Assembly: GCA_963756525.1 (NCBI GenBank)
Contig: CAVWNR010000004.1
Coordinates: forward strand, 62,001 to 126,000
Reading direction: 5' to 3'
Source: CAVWNR01 sp963756525
Lineage (GTDB): Bacteria > Actinomycetota > Actinomycetes > Mycobacteriales > Jatrophihabitantaceae
Length of the DNA stretch: 64,000 nucleotides
The number at the start of each line of letters is the position of its first letter. The stretch's first letter is position 1. Positions 15,731 to 24,095 of the stretch are shown here, in pieces. Under the pieces are notes generated by a model, which worked only from the letters and a program-made list of their open reading frames with translations, was not told where the DNA came from and did no database searches. A program made the position numbers and the translations under genes.

Positions 15731-17818
15731 ATGACCGGCACCGCCGCTGCGGCGAGCTGGCGGCGACGGGTCGGCCGCCGCTACCCCGACCTGCGCCGCG
15801 CGGCGCTGGGCCGCGAGCGGCTCATGGCGGCAATGTACGCAGCGGTGCTGGCCGCGGTCACCGTCGGCGTGACAGCCGCCGCGCTTGCCGGGATTACCGT
15901 TGCCGACGCGCGCGACTCGTTCCTGATCGCCAACGCCGCGATCGGGCTCGCCACCGCCAGCTGCGGCGCGCTGGTCGCCTGGCGACGGCCCCGACCGCCG
16001 CTGGGCTGGTTGCTGCTCGGTGCCGGGATGGCGCAGGCGCTGAGCGTGGCGGCGGCGGGCCTGGCCGGGCTCGGCGACCGGCTCGGCTGGCCGCCGTCCG
16101 TCCAGCGTGGCTTCGCGACGACGTTCCTGTTCACCTGGCCATGGGCGATCGGGGTGCTGCTGCCGATGGCGCTGCTGGTGTTCCCCGACGGGCGGCTACC
16201 GTCGCCACGCTGGCGGTGGGCGGCCGGCGGGATCGCCGGGTGCGGGTCGCTGTTCGTGCTGGCGCATGCCTCCGCCCCGATCTCGATCACCGCCGATCCG
16301 AGCGCGCTGTCCTGGCTCGCGCTGCCGAGCAGCGACCTGCTCGCCGGGATCTGGACGGTGTCCAAGGCGCTGCTCGCGGCCAGCTACCTGGCAGTGATCG
16401 CCGGACTGCTGGCGCGCTACCCGCGCGGCGACGGGCGGACCCGCCGGCAGCTGCTCTGGCTGTTGCTCGCCGTCGCGGTGGCAGGCGCCGTGCTCGGGAC
16501 GTGGGGGCGCGATGCCGAACCAGGGCAACGGGTGCTGACCCTGCTGGTGCTCGTGCTGATCCCGGCCGCGATCGGGGTCGCCGTGCTGCGCCACCGGTTG
16601 CTCGACATTGAACTGGCGGCCTCGCGCGCCGTCGGGTATGCGCTGCTGTCCGCCGCGGCGATCGGCGCTTACCTCGGGCTGGTGGGGGCGGTCGACCACC
16701 TGCTGCGCCACCAGGCCGGGCTCGGGGCGTCGGCGGCGGTCACCCTGCTCATCGCCGTCGGGTTCAACCCGGTGCGGACCCGGCTGCAGCGTCTCGTCGA
16801 TCGGGCCGTCTACGGCGACCGCGCCGACCCGGTGACAGCGATGAGCCGCCTCGGACAACGGTTGCGCTACGGCAACGGTTGCGAGTCCGACGACGAGGCG
16901 GACGCGCTGGACACCGTGGCCGTGGTGCGCTCCGCACTGCGACTGCCCTACGCCGCGCTGCATGAGCCGACCGGATTGCGCCTCGCGCACGGCCGGCCTC
17001 CGTCCCGGCTGGAGACCTTGCCGCTGTCCTACCGCGGCGAGCAGGTGGGCCGGCTCGTCGTCGGCGTCCGTGCCGGACAGCGCCATCTCGATCCCGCCGA
17101 CCGCGCCCTGCTCGAGCTGCTCGCCGCCCCGCTCGCGGTCGCAGTCCACGCCCGAACGCTGTCCGCGCAGGTGCAGCGCTCCCGCGCCCAGCTCGTCACG
17201 GCCCGCGAGGAGGAACGGCGCCGCTTGCGCCGCGACCTGCACGACGGGCTCGGCCCGACGCTGACCGGGATCGCGCTGCAGGCCGACGCCGCAAGCAACC
17301 TGCTGCACGCCGACCCGGAGCGGGCCGGGCAGCTGGTCACCGCGCTGCGCCGGCAGGCCGCCGACGCGATCGCCGACGTCCGCCGGCTGGTCGCCGCGCT
17401 GCACCCGCCCATCCTCGACGAGCTCGGTCTGCTTCCCGCACTGCGCCGCCAGCTCGAGCAGCTGCAGTCCGCCCGCACCCGGCCTGCGATCACGCTCGAG
17501 GCCCCGGACCGGCTGCCGCCGCTGCCCGCCGCGGTCGAGGTCGCCGCGTACCGGATCGTGCTGGAGGCGGTGACCAACGCGCTGCGCCACGCCACCCGCG
17601 CACGACGCGTCCTCGCCGAGCTGGCCGTCGACGACGAGCGAAGCCTGCGCATCGTCGTCCGCGACGACGCTGCCACGCCGGGCTCGTGCTGGACGTCCGG
17701 GGTCGGCCTGTCCTCCATCCGGGAACGCGCCGGCGAGCTCGGCGGGGAAGCGGGTGCCGGACCCACCGATCGTGGCGGGCTGGTCTGGGCCCGCCTCCCG
17801 CTGGGAGAAGCGCCATGA
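15731..17818 (+). CDS. NarL-type membrane sensor histidine kinase
   Basis: A 695-residue protein. Hydrophobic segments fill residues 30-345 (about nine or ten membrane helices), followed by a GAF-like linker and the HisKA_3 dimerisation helix EEERRRLRRDLHDGLGPTL near residue 490, whose His is the phospho-acceptor. The ATP-binding domain has VTNALRHATRA (N box) and SGVGLSSIRERAGELGG (G boxes). The ATG at 15731 is near the only reasonable start. The stop overlaps the response-regulator start. The signal is not predictable; multi-helix sensors of this type often respond to membrane or cell-wall stress. A 173-base gap separates it from the peptidase gene, so control of the cluster is possible but not shown. 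Confidence 0.88.
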   Translation: MTGTAAAASWRRRVGRRYPDLRRAALGRERLMAAMYAAVLAAVTVGVTAAALAGITVADARDSFLIANAAIGLATASCGALVAWRRPRPPLGWLLLGAGMAQALSVAAAGLAGLGDRLGWPPSVQRGFATTFLFTWPWAIGVLLPMALLVFPDGRLPSPRWRWAAGGIAGCGSLFVLAHASAPISITADPSALSWLALPSSDLLAGIWTVSKALLAASYLAVIAGLLARYPRGDGRTRRQLLWLLLAVAVAGAVLGTWGRDAEPGQRVLTLLVLVLIPAAIGVAVLRHRLLDIELAASRAVGYALLSAAAIGAYLGLVGAVDHLLRHQAGLGASAAVTLLIAVGFNPVRTRLQRLVDRAVYGDRADPVTAMSRLGQRLRYGNGCESDDEADALDTVAVVRSALRLPYAALHEPTGLRLAHGRPPSRLETLPLSYRGEQVGRLVVGVRAGQRHLDPADRALLELLAAPLAVAVHARTLSAQVQRSRAQLVTAREEERRRLRRDLHDGLGPTLTGIALQADAASNLLHADPERAGQLVTALRRQAADAIADVRRLVAALHPPILDELGLLPALRRQLEQLQSARTRPAITLEAPDRLPPLPAAVEVAAYRIVLEAVTNALRHATRARRVLAELAVDDERSLRIVVRDDAATPGSCWTSGVGLSSIRERAGELGGEAGAGPTDRGGLVWARLPLGEAP

Positions 17819-18522
17819 TGGGGCCGGCCCCGCTGCGCGTCGCGCTCGCCGACGATCACCCCGTCGTCCGCGACGGGCTGGCCGCGCTGCTCGCCTCCGT
17901 CGCCGGCATCGACGTGGTCGCCACCGTCGCCACCGGCCGCGACGCCGTCCGCGTCGCCGTCACGCAGCAGCCGGACGTGCTCGTGCTCGACATCCAGATG
18001 CCCGACCTGGACGGCGTCGCCGCCACCCGCGAGATCACCCGCGCCGCCCCCGACGTGGCGGTGCTGATCCTGACCATGTTCGACGACGACGCGTCCCTGT
18101 ACGCCGCGCTGCGCGCGGGAGCCCGCGGCTACCTGCTCAAGGGCGCAAGCCAGCAGGAGATCACCCACGCCATCCACGCCGTCGCCGTCGGTCAGGCAAT
18201 CTTCGGACCGGGCATCGCCCGGCGCATCCTCGACCACCTCGCCGGCGCGCCCGCGACCGCGCCGCCGGAGCCGTTCCCCGAGCTCACCCCCCGTGAACAT
18301 GAGGTGCTCGAGCTACTCGCCGAAGGCCTTCCCACCACGCACATCGCCGCCCGGCTCGGCCTCGCCCCGAAGACGGTCACCAACCACGTCTGTGCCATCC
18401 TCACCAAGCTGCACGTCGGCAGCCGCGCCGAAGCCGTCGCGCGGGCCCGCGACGCCGGATTGCCGGGCGAGGCGCGCACCGGCTCAGACACGTCGGCGAC
18501 CGGCGCGCAGGCGAGACGGTGA
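17815..18522 (+). CDS. NarL/LuxR-type response regulator
   Basis: A 235-residue protein. The receiver domain covers residues 7-125 with the acidic pair DD at 13-14, phospho-acceptor D59 in VLVLDIQMPD, and lysine in RGYLLKGAS. A LuxR-type helix-turn-helix lies at about 160-220 (LTPREHEVLELLAEG and KTVTNHVCAILTKLHV). The start is the first ATG of ATGATG at 17815, overlapping the kinase stop, so kinase and regulator are made together. Its DNA target cannot be inferred. Confidence 0.9.
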   Translation: MMGPAPLRVALADDHPVVRDGLAALLASVAGIDVVATVATGRDAVRVAVTQQPDVLVLDIQMPDLDGVAATREITRAAPDVAVLILTMFDDDASLYAALRAGARGYLLKGASQQEITHAIHAVAVGQAIFGPGIARRILDHLAGAPATAPPEPFPELTPREHEVLELLAEGLPTTHIAARLGLAPKTVTNHVCAILTKLHVGSRAEAVARARDAGLPGEARTGSDTSATGAQARR

Positions 18523-18526
18523 CGAG

Positions 18527-19921
18527 ATGGCAATGAGCGAGCAGGCCGACCGCGCGGGCTACGAGCGGCGGCGCGCCGCGCAGCTGCACGCGGTGCGGGC
18601 CGCGCTGCACGATCACGTTGCCCGGCTGGAGTGGACGCCCGAACAGATCGAGCAGTACCGCACGGAGCGGCTGCGGGCGCTGCTTGCGCATGCTCGCGAG
18701 CGGTCCCCGTTCTACGCCGCTCGGCTGCGCGATCTCGACCCGTCCGCGGCGACCGTTCATGACCTGGCTCGGCTGCCCGCGATAACCAAGGGGGAGGCGC
18801 AGCAGGAGTGGGACCGGATCATCACCGCCCCTGGCCTCGACCGGGCCCGAGCCGAGCGGATTCTCGCCGAGCAGCAGTGGTTCTGCTACACCCCGGCCGG
18901 GGAGCAGGTGTTCAGCTCCGGCGGCTCGAGCGGCGTGCGCGGGGTGTACGTGTGGCCGTGGGACACCTTCGTGACACTGGCCTGCCTGGCGTGGCGCATG
19001 CAGGCCCGCGAGGAACTCCGCACGCCGGTCGCCGAGTCTCGGCTGGCGGTGTTGGAGGCCGGCGAGCCACCGCACGCGAGCACGCCGCTGTTCGACGTCC
19101 CCTACACCGCGATGATGGCGACGGTCGTGATCCCGGCCGCGGCGCCGTTCGACGAGATCCTCGCGGCGGTGGCGGCGGCGCGGCCGACGCATCTGGTCGG
19201 GTACGCATCGGTGGTGGGCCGGTTGGCGCGCGCCGCGCTTGCCGGAGAGCTGGATATCAGCCCGGTTCGGGTCAGCACCAACTCCGAGCCGCTCAGCGCC
19301 GATGATCGAGAGATGATCCGCCGCGCCTGGCAAGCTCCCGTGCACAACCTGTGGGGATCGACCGAGGTGGGCGTGCAGGCGGTCGGATGCGGGCATGGTG
19401 ACGGCCTGCACGTGTGCGAGGACGAGGTGGTGCTCGAGCGGGTCGACGAGTCCGGCGACCCGGTAGGACCCGAGGAGCCGGCGGCGCGGACGCTCGCCAC
19501 GGGCCTCGCCAACTGGGCATTCCCATTCATCCGCTACGACCTGGGCGACCAGGTCACCATGCTGCCCGGTCGCTGCCCGTGCGGCAGCTCGCTGGCTCGG
19601 GTAGCCGACATCGCCGGGCGGCGCGACGACGACTTCCGCTACCGCGCGCAGACCGTCCCGGCGATCGCCTTCCGCTATGTGCTCGGCACCGACCCGCGGA
19701 TCTCCGAGTACCAGGTACGCCAGACCCGCACCGGCGCGGACGTATTGGTGGTCGGCTCCGCCGACCCGGTGGCGGTCACGGCGGCCCTCGTCGCGTCGCT
19801 GGTCCGGTACGGGCTGACTCAGCCAGACGTCCGGGTAACCGTTGTGGCGCAGCTGGAACGACACGCGGCGACGGGCAAGCTCAAGCGGTTCGTCCCGCTC
19901 GCCGACTCGACCGGTCGCTGA
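18527..19921 (+). CDS. PaaK-like adenylate-forming enzyme
   Basis: A 464-residue protein of the phenylacetate-CoA ligase branch of the AMP-binding superfamily. Visible motifs are the Ser/Gly phosphate loop FSSGGSSGVRGVY near residue 130, NLWGSTEVGVQ near 275, and the RYDLGDQVTML acidic segment. A zinc-like cluster CPCGSS follows, as in PaaK homologues. The C-terminal lid lysine is in TGKLKRFV. Such enzymes adenylate aryl or short acids and make thioesters. The ATG at 18527 lies 4 bases after the regulator stop, so it may share that operon. Whether it serves the nearby cluster is unknown. Confidence 0.8.
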   Translation: MAMSEQADRAGYERRRAAQLHAVRAALHDHVARLEWTPEQIEQYRTERLRALLAHARERSPFYAARLRDLDPSAATVHDLARLPAITKGEAQQEWDRIITAPGLDRARAERILAEQQWFCYTPAGEQVFSSGGSSGVRGVYVWPWDTFVTLACLAWRMQAREELRTPVAESRLAVLEAGEPPHASTPLFDVPYTAMMATVVIPAAAPFDEILAAVAAARPTHLVGYASVVGRLARAALAGELDISPVRVSTNSEPLSADDREMIRRAWQAPVHNLWGSTEVGVQAVGCGHGDGLHVCEDEVVLERVDESGDPVGPEEPAARTLATGLANWAFPFIRYDLGDQVTMLPGRCPCGSSLARVADIAGRRDDDFRYRAQTVPAIAFRYVLGTDPRISEYQVRQTRTGADVLVVGSADPVAVTAALVASLVRYGLTQPDVRVTVVAQLERHAATGKLKRFVPLADSTGR

Positions 19922-19931
19922 GCGCAACGGC

Positions 19932-20768
19932 TCATCGGCCGCCGGCTTGCCGGGTGATATAGGTGAGGGCGACGAACGACGCGTACATCGCTGCGGTGTC
20001 CGCGCCGGCGATGCGAACGCAGCGGGTGCCGCTGCGCTCGACGCCCTTGACCCAGCTGGCCATCTCGGCCATGTCCGCGGTCTGCACCTCGACCTCCAGG
20101 GTGGCCGGAACGTCGATGTGCGGCGGGGCGATCCGTCCTGCCGCGATCGCCGTCACCGCAGCCGCGGCCGCATCGCGGATCCGCTCGCGGGCGACCTCCG
20201 GGTGCAGGCCGTGCGCCGCGAACCGGGTGATGGATTCCTTGCTGGCCACGCCCACGGCATCCGGGGCGACCGCTTTCGCCTCGGCCAGGGTGACCGCGTC
20301 ACCGCTGACCAGCGCGATCGGTATGCCGTGCGCGTGCGCGACCAGTGCGTTGATGCCGCTCTCGCCGACGTACTCGCCGTTGAGCCGCGCCCCGCTGATC
20401 ACCTCGGGGTTGTAGGTGTGCGACAGCACCGACGGCTCGCCGGAGATCGACCCGTGATAGCCGACGAAGAACACCGCGTCCACGCTGTCGTCGAGGCCCT
20501 GCATCATGTATCCCGGCTTGTGCCGGCCGGAGAGGTAACTCGCCGGCCGGTGGATCGCCTGCGGGTCGAGGTTGAACATCGCACCGTGCGCGTCGTTGAC
20601 CACGATCTCGTCCGCGCCGGCCGACACCGCGCCGTCGATCGCCGCGTTCACCTCACCGAGCAGCAGCCGGCAGCCCAGCTCGTAGGCCGCGCCGCCGGTG
20701 ACCCGGCATTGTGACCAGTCCACGACCCCGGCCACGCCTTCCATGTCGCACGACAAGAAGATCTTCAT
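19932..20768 (-). CDS. M55-family D-aminopeptidase (DppA-like)
   Basis: A 278-residue protein with the DppA signature: MKIFLSCDMEGVAGVV at the N-terminus (zinc-binding Asp and Glu), VNDAHGAMFNL near residue 67, VGYHGSISGEP near 108, and GESGINALVAHAHG. These zinc peptidases release N-terminal D-amino acids from short peptides. The ATG at 20766-20768 starts exactly at the conserved MKIF; nine extra codons upstream lack family similarity. It converges on the PaaK-like gene with 10 bases between stops. Confidence 0.88.
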   Translation of the reverse strand: MKIFLSCDMEGVAGVVDWSQCRVTGGAAYELGCRLLLGEVNAAIDGAVSAGADEIVVNDAHGAMFNLDPQAIHRPASYLSGRHKPGYMMQGLDDSVDAVFFVGYHGSISGEPSVLSHTYNPEVISGARLNGEYVGESGINALVAHAHGIPIALVSGDAVTLAEAKAVAPDAVGVASKESITRFAAHGLHPEVARERIRDAAAAAVTAIAAGRIAPPHIDVPATLEVEVQTADMAEMASWVKGVERSGTRCVRIAGADTAAMYASFVALTYITRQAGGR

Positions 20769-20834
20769 CGGTCCATCTTCGCGTTCCGGCGTCATAGCTG
20801 GGGCTCTGCTTCGTTATCCCCGTGGGGGGCGAAC

Positions 20835-21227
20835 GTGAGTCGGTGTCACAGCGGGCGTGTCGGGGCCTGCGCGGGATCCGCCGCCGTAACCCGGCAGTGG
20901 TTCGCCGTGCTCTGCCTGCTGCAGCGCGCCGATGGGTACCAGCTGCCGATCGAGTTGCTTGCCCGCGCCCTGTCGATGACCGCTGCGCAGCTGACATGCC
21001 TGGCCGACCGGATGGCCCGTCAGGGGCTCATCGAGCGCGACCCTCATGGCGTCGTCACTCTTACCGCACGAGGAGAGGACGCCGCCCGCCGCGCGGCAGG
21101 CCTGTGCCGGGCGGCCCTGCGCGAACAGCAGCGGGCCGCGCTGTTGGCCGCTCATCCGGCGGACTTCGCCCGGCTGACCCGTGCGCTCACACAGTGTGCG
21201 AGCGTGGTCACGGATTTCGGCCGATGA
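20835..21227 (+). CDS. Small MarR-like winged-helix regulator
   Basis: A 130-residue protein with a winged-helix pattern: QWFAVLCLLQRADG, then the recognition region ELLARALSMTAAQLTCLADRMA (helix-turn-helix), then a wing IERDPHGVVTLTARGEDAAR. It starts at a GTG (20835) with a strong purine run GGGGGG five bases upstream. It is divergent from the DppA-like gene across 66 bases and could regulate either neighbour. The nearby OsmC-like gene belongs to a class often paired with MarR/OhrR repressors. Confidence 0.65.
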   Translation: MSRCHSGRVGACAGSAAVTRQWFAVLCLLQRADGYQLPIELLARALSMTAAQLTCLADRMARQGLIERDPHGVVTLTARGEDAARRAAGLCRAALREQQRAALLAAHPADFARLTRALTQCASVVTDFGR

Positions 21228-21292
21228 CAGTGCATTGAACGCATCCGCTCACTGCCAGAGCCGTCGGCACCGCGCGCTCGCCGGCGGCGACG

Positions 21293-21796
21293 TCAAACCC
21301 GGTGCACGACGAACTGTGGTATCTCGCGCAGGCTTTGCGCGACCACGCAGTAGCGTTCGGTCAGCTCGGCGAGCCGCGCCAGCGCCGCATCGTCCGCGTC
21401 GGTGGCAACCTCGGCCGTGACCACGACGCCCTGCACGCCGACCGGCACAGACCGATCCAATCCCAGCGTGCCGCGGGCGTCGAAACAGCCCTCTGCGCGC
21501 AGCTGCACGCGACGAAGGTCCAGGCGCATGGCCGTGGCGACGCTGCGCATAGTGACGCCGGTGCACGCCACCAGCGCCTCGAGCAGCATGTCGGCTGAGC
21601 AGGCATCCTCCCCGTCACCACCAGTGGCCGGGTGCAGCCCGGCGCGAACCGGGCCGGCCCAGCCATCGACCGTGGTGGTGATCTCAGCATCGCGCCAGTC
21701 CCCGCTCGCCGCGAGCGCCGTGTGAGCAGCCGCCGGCTCAGCGGTATACCGGTCTTTCAGCGGCGCTTGCCGGGCTCGGAGTGCGCGGACGTCCAC
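21293..21796 (-). CDS. OsmC/YhfA-like peroxiredoxin-family protein
   Basis: The C-terminal 130 residues show the OsmC fold: HPATGGDGEDACSADMLLEALVAC with the first cysteine near the start of the long helix, and a second conserved cysteine in ERYCVVAQSL. OsmC-like proteins reduce organic hydroperoxides or act on acyl groups. The start is uncertain. I chose the GTG at 21794-21796 (167 residues), because the following RQAPLKDRY segment is typical of the family N-terminus. That GTG lies inside a large inverted repeat (21785-21825), and no clear ribosome-binding site precedes it. A TTG at 21904 is the alternative. Confidence 0.75.
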   Translation of the reverse strand: MDVRALRARQAPLKDRYTAEPAAAHTALAASGDWRDAEITTTVDGWAGPVRAGLHPATGGDGEDACSADMLLEALVACTGVTMRSVATAMRLDLRRVQLRAEGCFDARGTLGLDRSVPVGVQGVVVTAEVATDADDAALARLAELTERYCVVAQSLREIPQFVVHRV

Positions 21797-21825
21797 AAGG
21801 CACAGTGTGCCGCACGGACGTCCGC
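21785..21825. repeat. 41-bp interrupted inverted repeat over the OsmC-gene start
   Basis: Centred on base 21805, six bases pair on each side (GGCACA/TGTGCC), then four do not, then ten pair (GCGGACGTCC at 21785-21794 and GGACGTCCGC at 21816-21825). GGACGTCC is itself a palindrome, so the site offers three symmetric elements in a row. It covers the probable GTG start of the OsmC-like gene. It could be an operator for a dimeric regulator or an RNA hairpin that hides the start. Confidence 0.6.
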
Positions 21826-21942
21826 TGGCGACGCATACGGTATCGGGAGCCCGCGTCCGGGCCGGTGGGTCTGGTGGCCGGCCGGTGTCCTGGCGAAGCA
21901 CCAAGCCGATGCTCGTGTCGGAGCGAGGGAAGGAGCAAGCGC

Positions 21943-22431
21943 ATGTCGGAGTCCTGGATGCTCGCCGCGGTGAACGCGGCGCTGACGGGTCGTGGGATCG
22001 ATGACCGGGTCACGGCGGCGGGGCGGTTCAGCCCGCGTGGCGCGAGCGGAGGGATGTTCGCCGGCGGTCTCGCGGGCGACACGGTCGGCGGGCTGGTCGG
22101 AGGGGTCGCCGACGCGGTGGGCACGGTGGGGGGCGCGCTCGCCGGGCAGCGGGCGGCCGGCCGGGCGCGGGGCCTGCCGGCGCGGCTGCTGGTCGCGGTG
22201 TCGACCGGCTGGGTGTACGGGTTCGACGGCGGACGCTCCGGCAGCCGGGAGGCGGGCGAGTTGGTCTTCCGGTTCCCGCGGGCCGGGCTGACCGTGACGG
22301 TCGGGCAGCGGGTGAACGTGCGCACCGTGACCCTGGCCGCGGCCGATGGCAGCCGGGTAGAGCTGGAGGGCCACCGGCTGCCGGTCACGCACAGCAAGGA
22401 CGTGATCGACGTGCTGCGCGCCCCGGCCTGA
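21943..22431 (+). CDS. Uncharacterised protein with possible bacterial PH-like domain
   Basis: A 162-residue protein starting MSESWMLAAVNAAL, with a good ribosome-binding site (GGAAGGAG, 9 bases upstream of the ATG). Residues 36-75 are rich in Gly and Ala and weakly hydrophobic. The C-terminal half (RLLVAVSTGWVYGFDGG, then VFRFPRAGLTVTVG, then GSRVELEGHRLP) alternates short strands in a way that resembles bacterial PH-like domains. I do not recognise a named family. Its stop converges on the FluC operon with 18 bases between. Confidence 0.65.
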   Translation: MSESWMLAAVNAALTGRGIDDRVTAAGRFSPRGASGGMFAGGLAGDTVGGLVGGVADAVGTVGGALAGQRAAGRARGLPARLLVAVSTGWVYGFDGGRSGSREAGELVFRFPRAGLTVTVGQRVNVRTVTLAAADGSRVELEGHRLPVTHSKDVIDVLRAPA

Positions 22432-22449
22432 GCGTGCCGCGGGGGCGGG

Positions 22450-22815
22450 TCAGAGCGCGGCGAGGGCGAGTCCGGCAGCAGCCGCGGCGAGTCCGGCGGC
22501 GAAACTGCCGAACAGGTTGCCGGCGGCACGCAGCAGGTCACCGCCCTCGGCGAGGGCGAGGGTCTCCCATGCCCAGGTGGACAGCGTGGTGTAGCCGCCG
22601 GCGAACCCGGTCCCGGCGAGCAGCGTCGCGGTGGTGGGCAGGCCGTGGTGCGCGGCCAGGCCGGTGAGCACGCCGAGCAGCAGGCTGCCGGTCACGTTGA
22701 TCACCAACGTGCCGTACGGGAATTCCCGGCGGATGCGGTGCTGCACCAGCTGGTCGAGCAGGTAGCGGGCCAGCGCGCCGGCCCCGGCGGCGAGAGCGAC
22801 GGTGAGCGTGAGCAT
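22450..22815 (-). CDS. crcB: Fluoride channel subunit FluC/CrcB (shorter subunit)
   Basis: A 121-residue four-helix membrane protein with CrcB hallmarks: RREFPYGTLVINVTGSLLLG (conserved Asn and Gly-rich helix 2) and GTGFAGGYTTLSTW (helix 3 break with the sodium-site Thr). Fluc channels export fluoride as dual-topology dimers. Here the usual TFST phenylalanine is Leu (TTLST), while the longer partner keeps Phe, which fits an obligate two-gene pair. The ATG at 22813-22815 shares one base with the DUF190 stop. Confidence 0.88.
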   Translation of the reverse strand: MLTLTVALAAGAGALARYLLDQLVQHRIRREFPYGTLVINVTGSLLLGVLTGLAAHHGLPTTATLLAGTGFAGGYTTLSTWAWETLALAEGGDLLRAAGNLFGSFAAGLAAAAAGLALAAL

Positions 22816-23198
22816 CACGGCTGCTCGGCGCGTGACCCGCGGGACCGGGCCGGGGCGGCGCGGTGGTGGATGACCTCGACCCGGTCGAGGGTGACCAGCC
22901 CGCCGGTGATCAGCTCATCGATCTCGGGCAGGAACTGCGCGATCTGCTCCGGGTCGTCGACGATGACGATGGCGACCGGCAGGTCCTCGGACAGGCTCAA
23001 CAGCCGCGGGGTGTGCAGGTGCCCGGTGGCGCCGAAGCCCTCCACGCCCTTGAACACCGAACAGCCGGCGAGGCGGGCGCGTCGGGCCCGATCGACGATC
23101 TCGGTGACCAGCGAGTGGTGCCGGTACCGGTCCGACTCCCCGATGTAGATGGTCAACCGCTGCGCCGGGCCGTGCAGCCGCTGCGGTGTGCTCATCAT
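22815..23198 (-). CDS. DUF190 protein linked to fluoride channels
   Basis: A 127-residue DUF190 protein: RLTIYIGESDRYRHHSLVTEIV, then AGCSVFKGVEGFGATGHLHT, then LPVAIVIVDDPEQIAQFLPEI. The fold is a PII-like ferredoxin domain, and genes of this family commonly sit between two crcB genes, as here. A regulatory or assembly role for the channel is likely but unproven. Two ATGs (23198 and 23195) are possible. The stop and start overlaps on both sides show tight coupling within the operon. Confidence 0.88.
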   Translation of the reverse strand: MMSTPQRLHGPAQRLTIYIGESDRYRHHSLVTEIVDRARRARLAGCSVFKGVEGFGATGHLHTPRLLSLSEDLPVAIVIVDDPEQIAQFLPEIDELITGGLVTLDRVEVIHHRAAPARSRGSRAEQP

Positions 23199-23761
23199 GG
23201 GCTCCTCTCGACGTTGCGACCGGCCCGCTCGGCGCGATGCCCCGCGGGCCCGACGGATAGGGCGGTGCTGGCGAGCACCGAGCGGCCGGTGAGCAGGCCG
23301 AGTGACCCGGCGCCCAGCGCGGCCAGGATGCTGGCGCCCAGGTACGCGGCGGCGAGCCCGTCGTGGTGGTGGCTGGCCAGCTGCACCACGCCGACCACGA
23401 CCGTGGAGAAGGTGGTGAACGCGCCGCAGAACCCGGTGCCGATCAGCGGGCGCAGCCAGCGGCCTGGCCGCAGCTGCACGGCGATCACGACGACGATCGG
23501 GAGCAGGAACGCTCCGGCGGTGTTCACCGCGAAGATCGGCCAGGGAAAGCGGTCGGCCGGCACGGGCCAGCCGCTGGTCACCGCATAACGGGCGGCGCCG
23601 CCGGCGCAGCCGCCGACGAAGACCATGCCCAGCACCGCCAGCGGCAGCCGCGGCCAGCGCGCCCGCCGGGACGGTCCCGCCTCAGCGTGGCTCGCACCGG
23701 CCGGCGTGGCGGGGTTTGCGGCGCCGCCGGCCGACCGCGGCGGGCGCGGCTGGCCGCTCAT
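23195..23761 (-). CDS. crcB: Fluoride channel subunit FluC/CrcB with long N-terminal extension
   Basis: A 188-residue CrcB homologue. The core has FPWPIFAVNTAGAFLLP (helix 2 with Asn) and GTGFCGAFTTFSTV (helix 3 break, with the phenylalanine of the fluoride path). The first 36 residues are a polar, Pro/Arg-rich extension not seen in standard FluC proteins of about 125 residues, followed by LPLAVLGMVFVGGCAGGAARYAV as helix 1. The ATG at 23759-23761 overlaps the stop of a small upstream ORF. Confidence 0.87.
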   Translation of the reverse strand: MSGQPRPPRSAGGAANPATPAGASHAEAGPSRRARWPRLPLAVLGMVFVGGCAGGAARYAVTSGWPVPADRFPWPIFAVNTAGAFLLPIVVVIAVQLRPGRWLRPLIGTGFCGAFTTFSTVVVGVVQLASHHHDGLAAAYLGASILAALGAGSLGLLTGRSVLASTALSVGPAGHRAERAGRNVERSP

Positions 23762-23883
23762 GGCCGAGCAGGGTCAGCGGTCGCGCGGTGCCCGACCGTC
23801 CTGTGCGGCTGCGGCGAAGCCATCGGCACGTCCTGATCGGTGATGGTTGTCCCGGCGGTGTCGGCGGGCTGGTGGTGTCTCAT
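23758..23883 (-). CDS. Small 41-residue ORF leading the fluoride-channel operon
   Basis: The ATG at 23881-23883 follows a strong ribosome-binding site (GGAGGG, six bases upstream). The frame reads MRHHQPADTAGTTITDQ and ends with a TGA that overlaps the FluC start (ATGA at 23758-23761). The product is hydrophilic with no known domain. Good initiation signals plus stop-start coupling suggest it is translated, either as a small protein or as a leader that helps translate FluC. No fluoride riboswitch is visible upstream. Confidence 0.5.
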   Translation of the reverse strand: MRHHQPADTAGTTITDQDVPMASPQPHRTVGHRATADPARP

Positions 23884-24034
23884 GGTGGCTCCCTCCGCGC
23901 TGGATGGCACCCACTCGCCGGAATGACCCCATGCTGTGCTCATTGTCGACATGGCGACCTGGTTCGTGTTGGGCGGGGATGCGTGGACCCGCCAACCGTT
24001 CGGCGCCCGGCGCATTCCGGATGGCATGACACGG

Positions 24035-24072
24035 CCCCGCGCACGGCCCTGTCGGGTGGGCCGTGCGCGGGG
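24035..24072 (-). terminator. Strong GC hairpin after the 598-residue pore-forming-like gene
   Basis: CCCCGCGCACGGCC at 24035-24048 pairs perfectly over 14 bases with GGCCGTGCGCGGGG at 24059-24072, leaving a 10-base loop. It lies 23 bases beyond the stop of the minus-strand gene. There is no T-tract, as is usual for actinobacterial terminators. It could also protect the transcript end. Confidence 0.75.
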
Positions 24073-24095
24073 TCGCGGCGGTGTTGCTCAGTGCC

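Noticed and set aside
23884..24034. Possible fluoride riboswitch ahead of the FluC operon
   Set aside because: I looked for the conserved crcB-motif helices and pseudoknot bases and did not find them.
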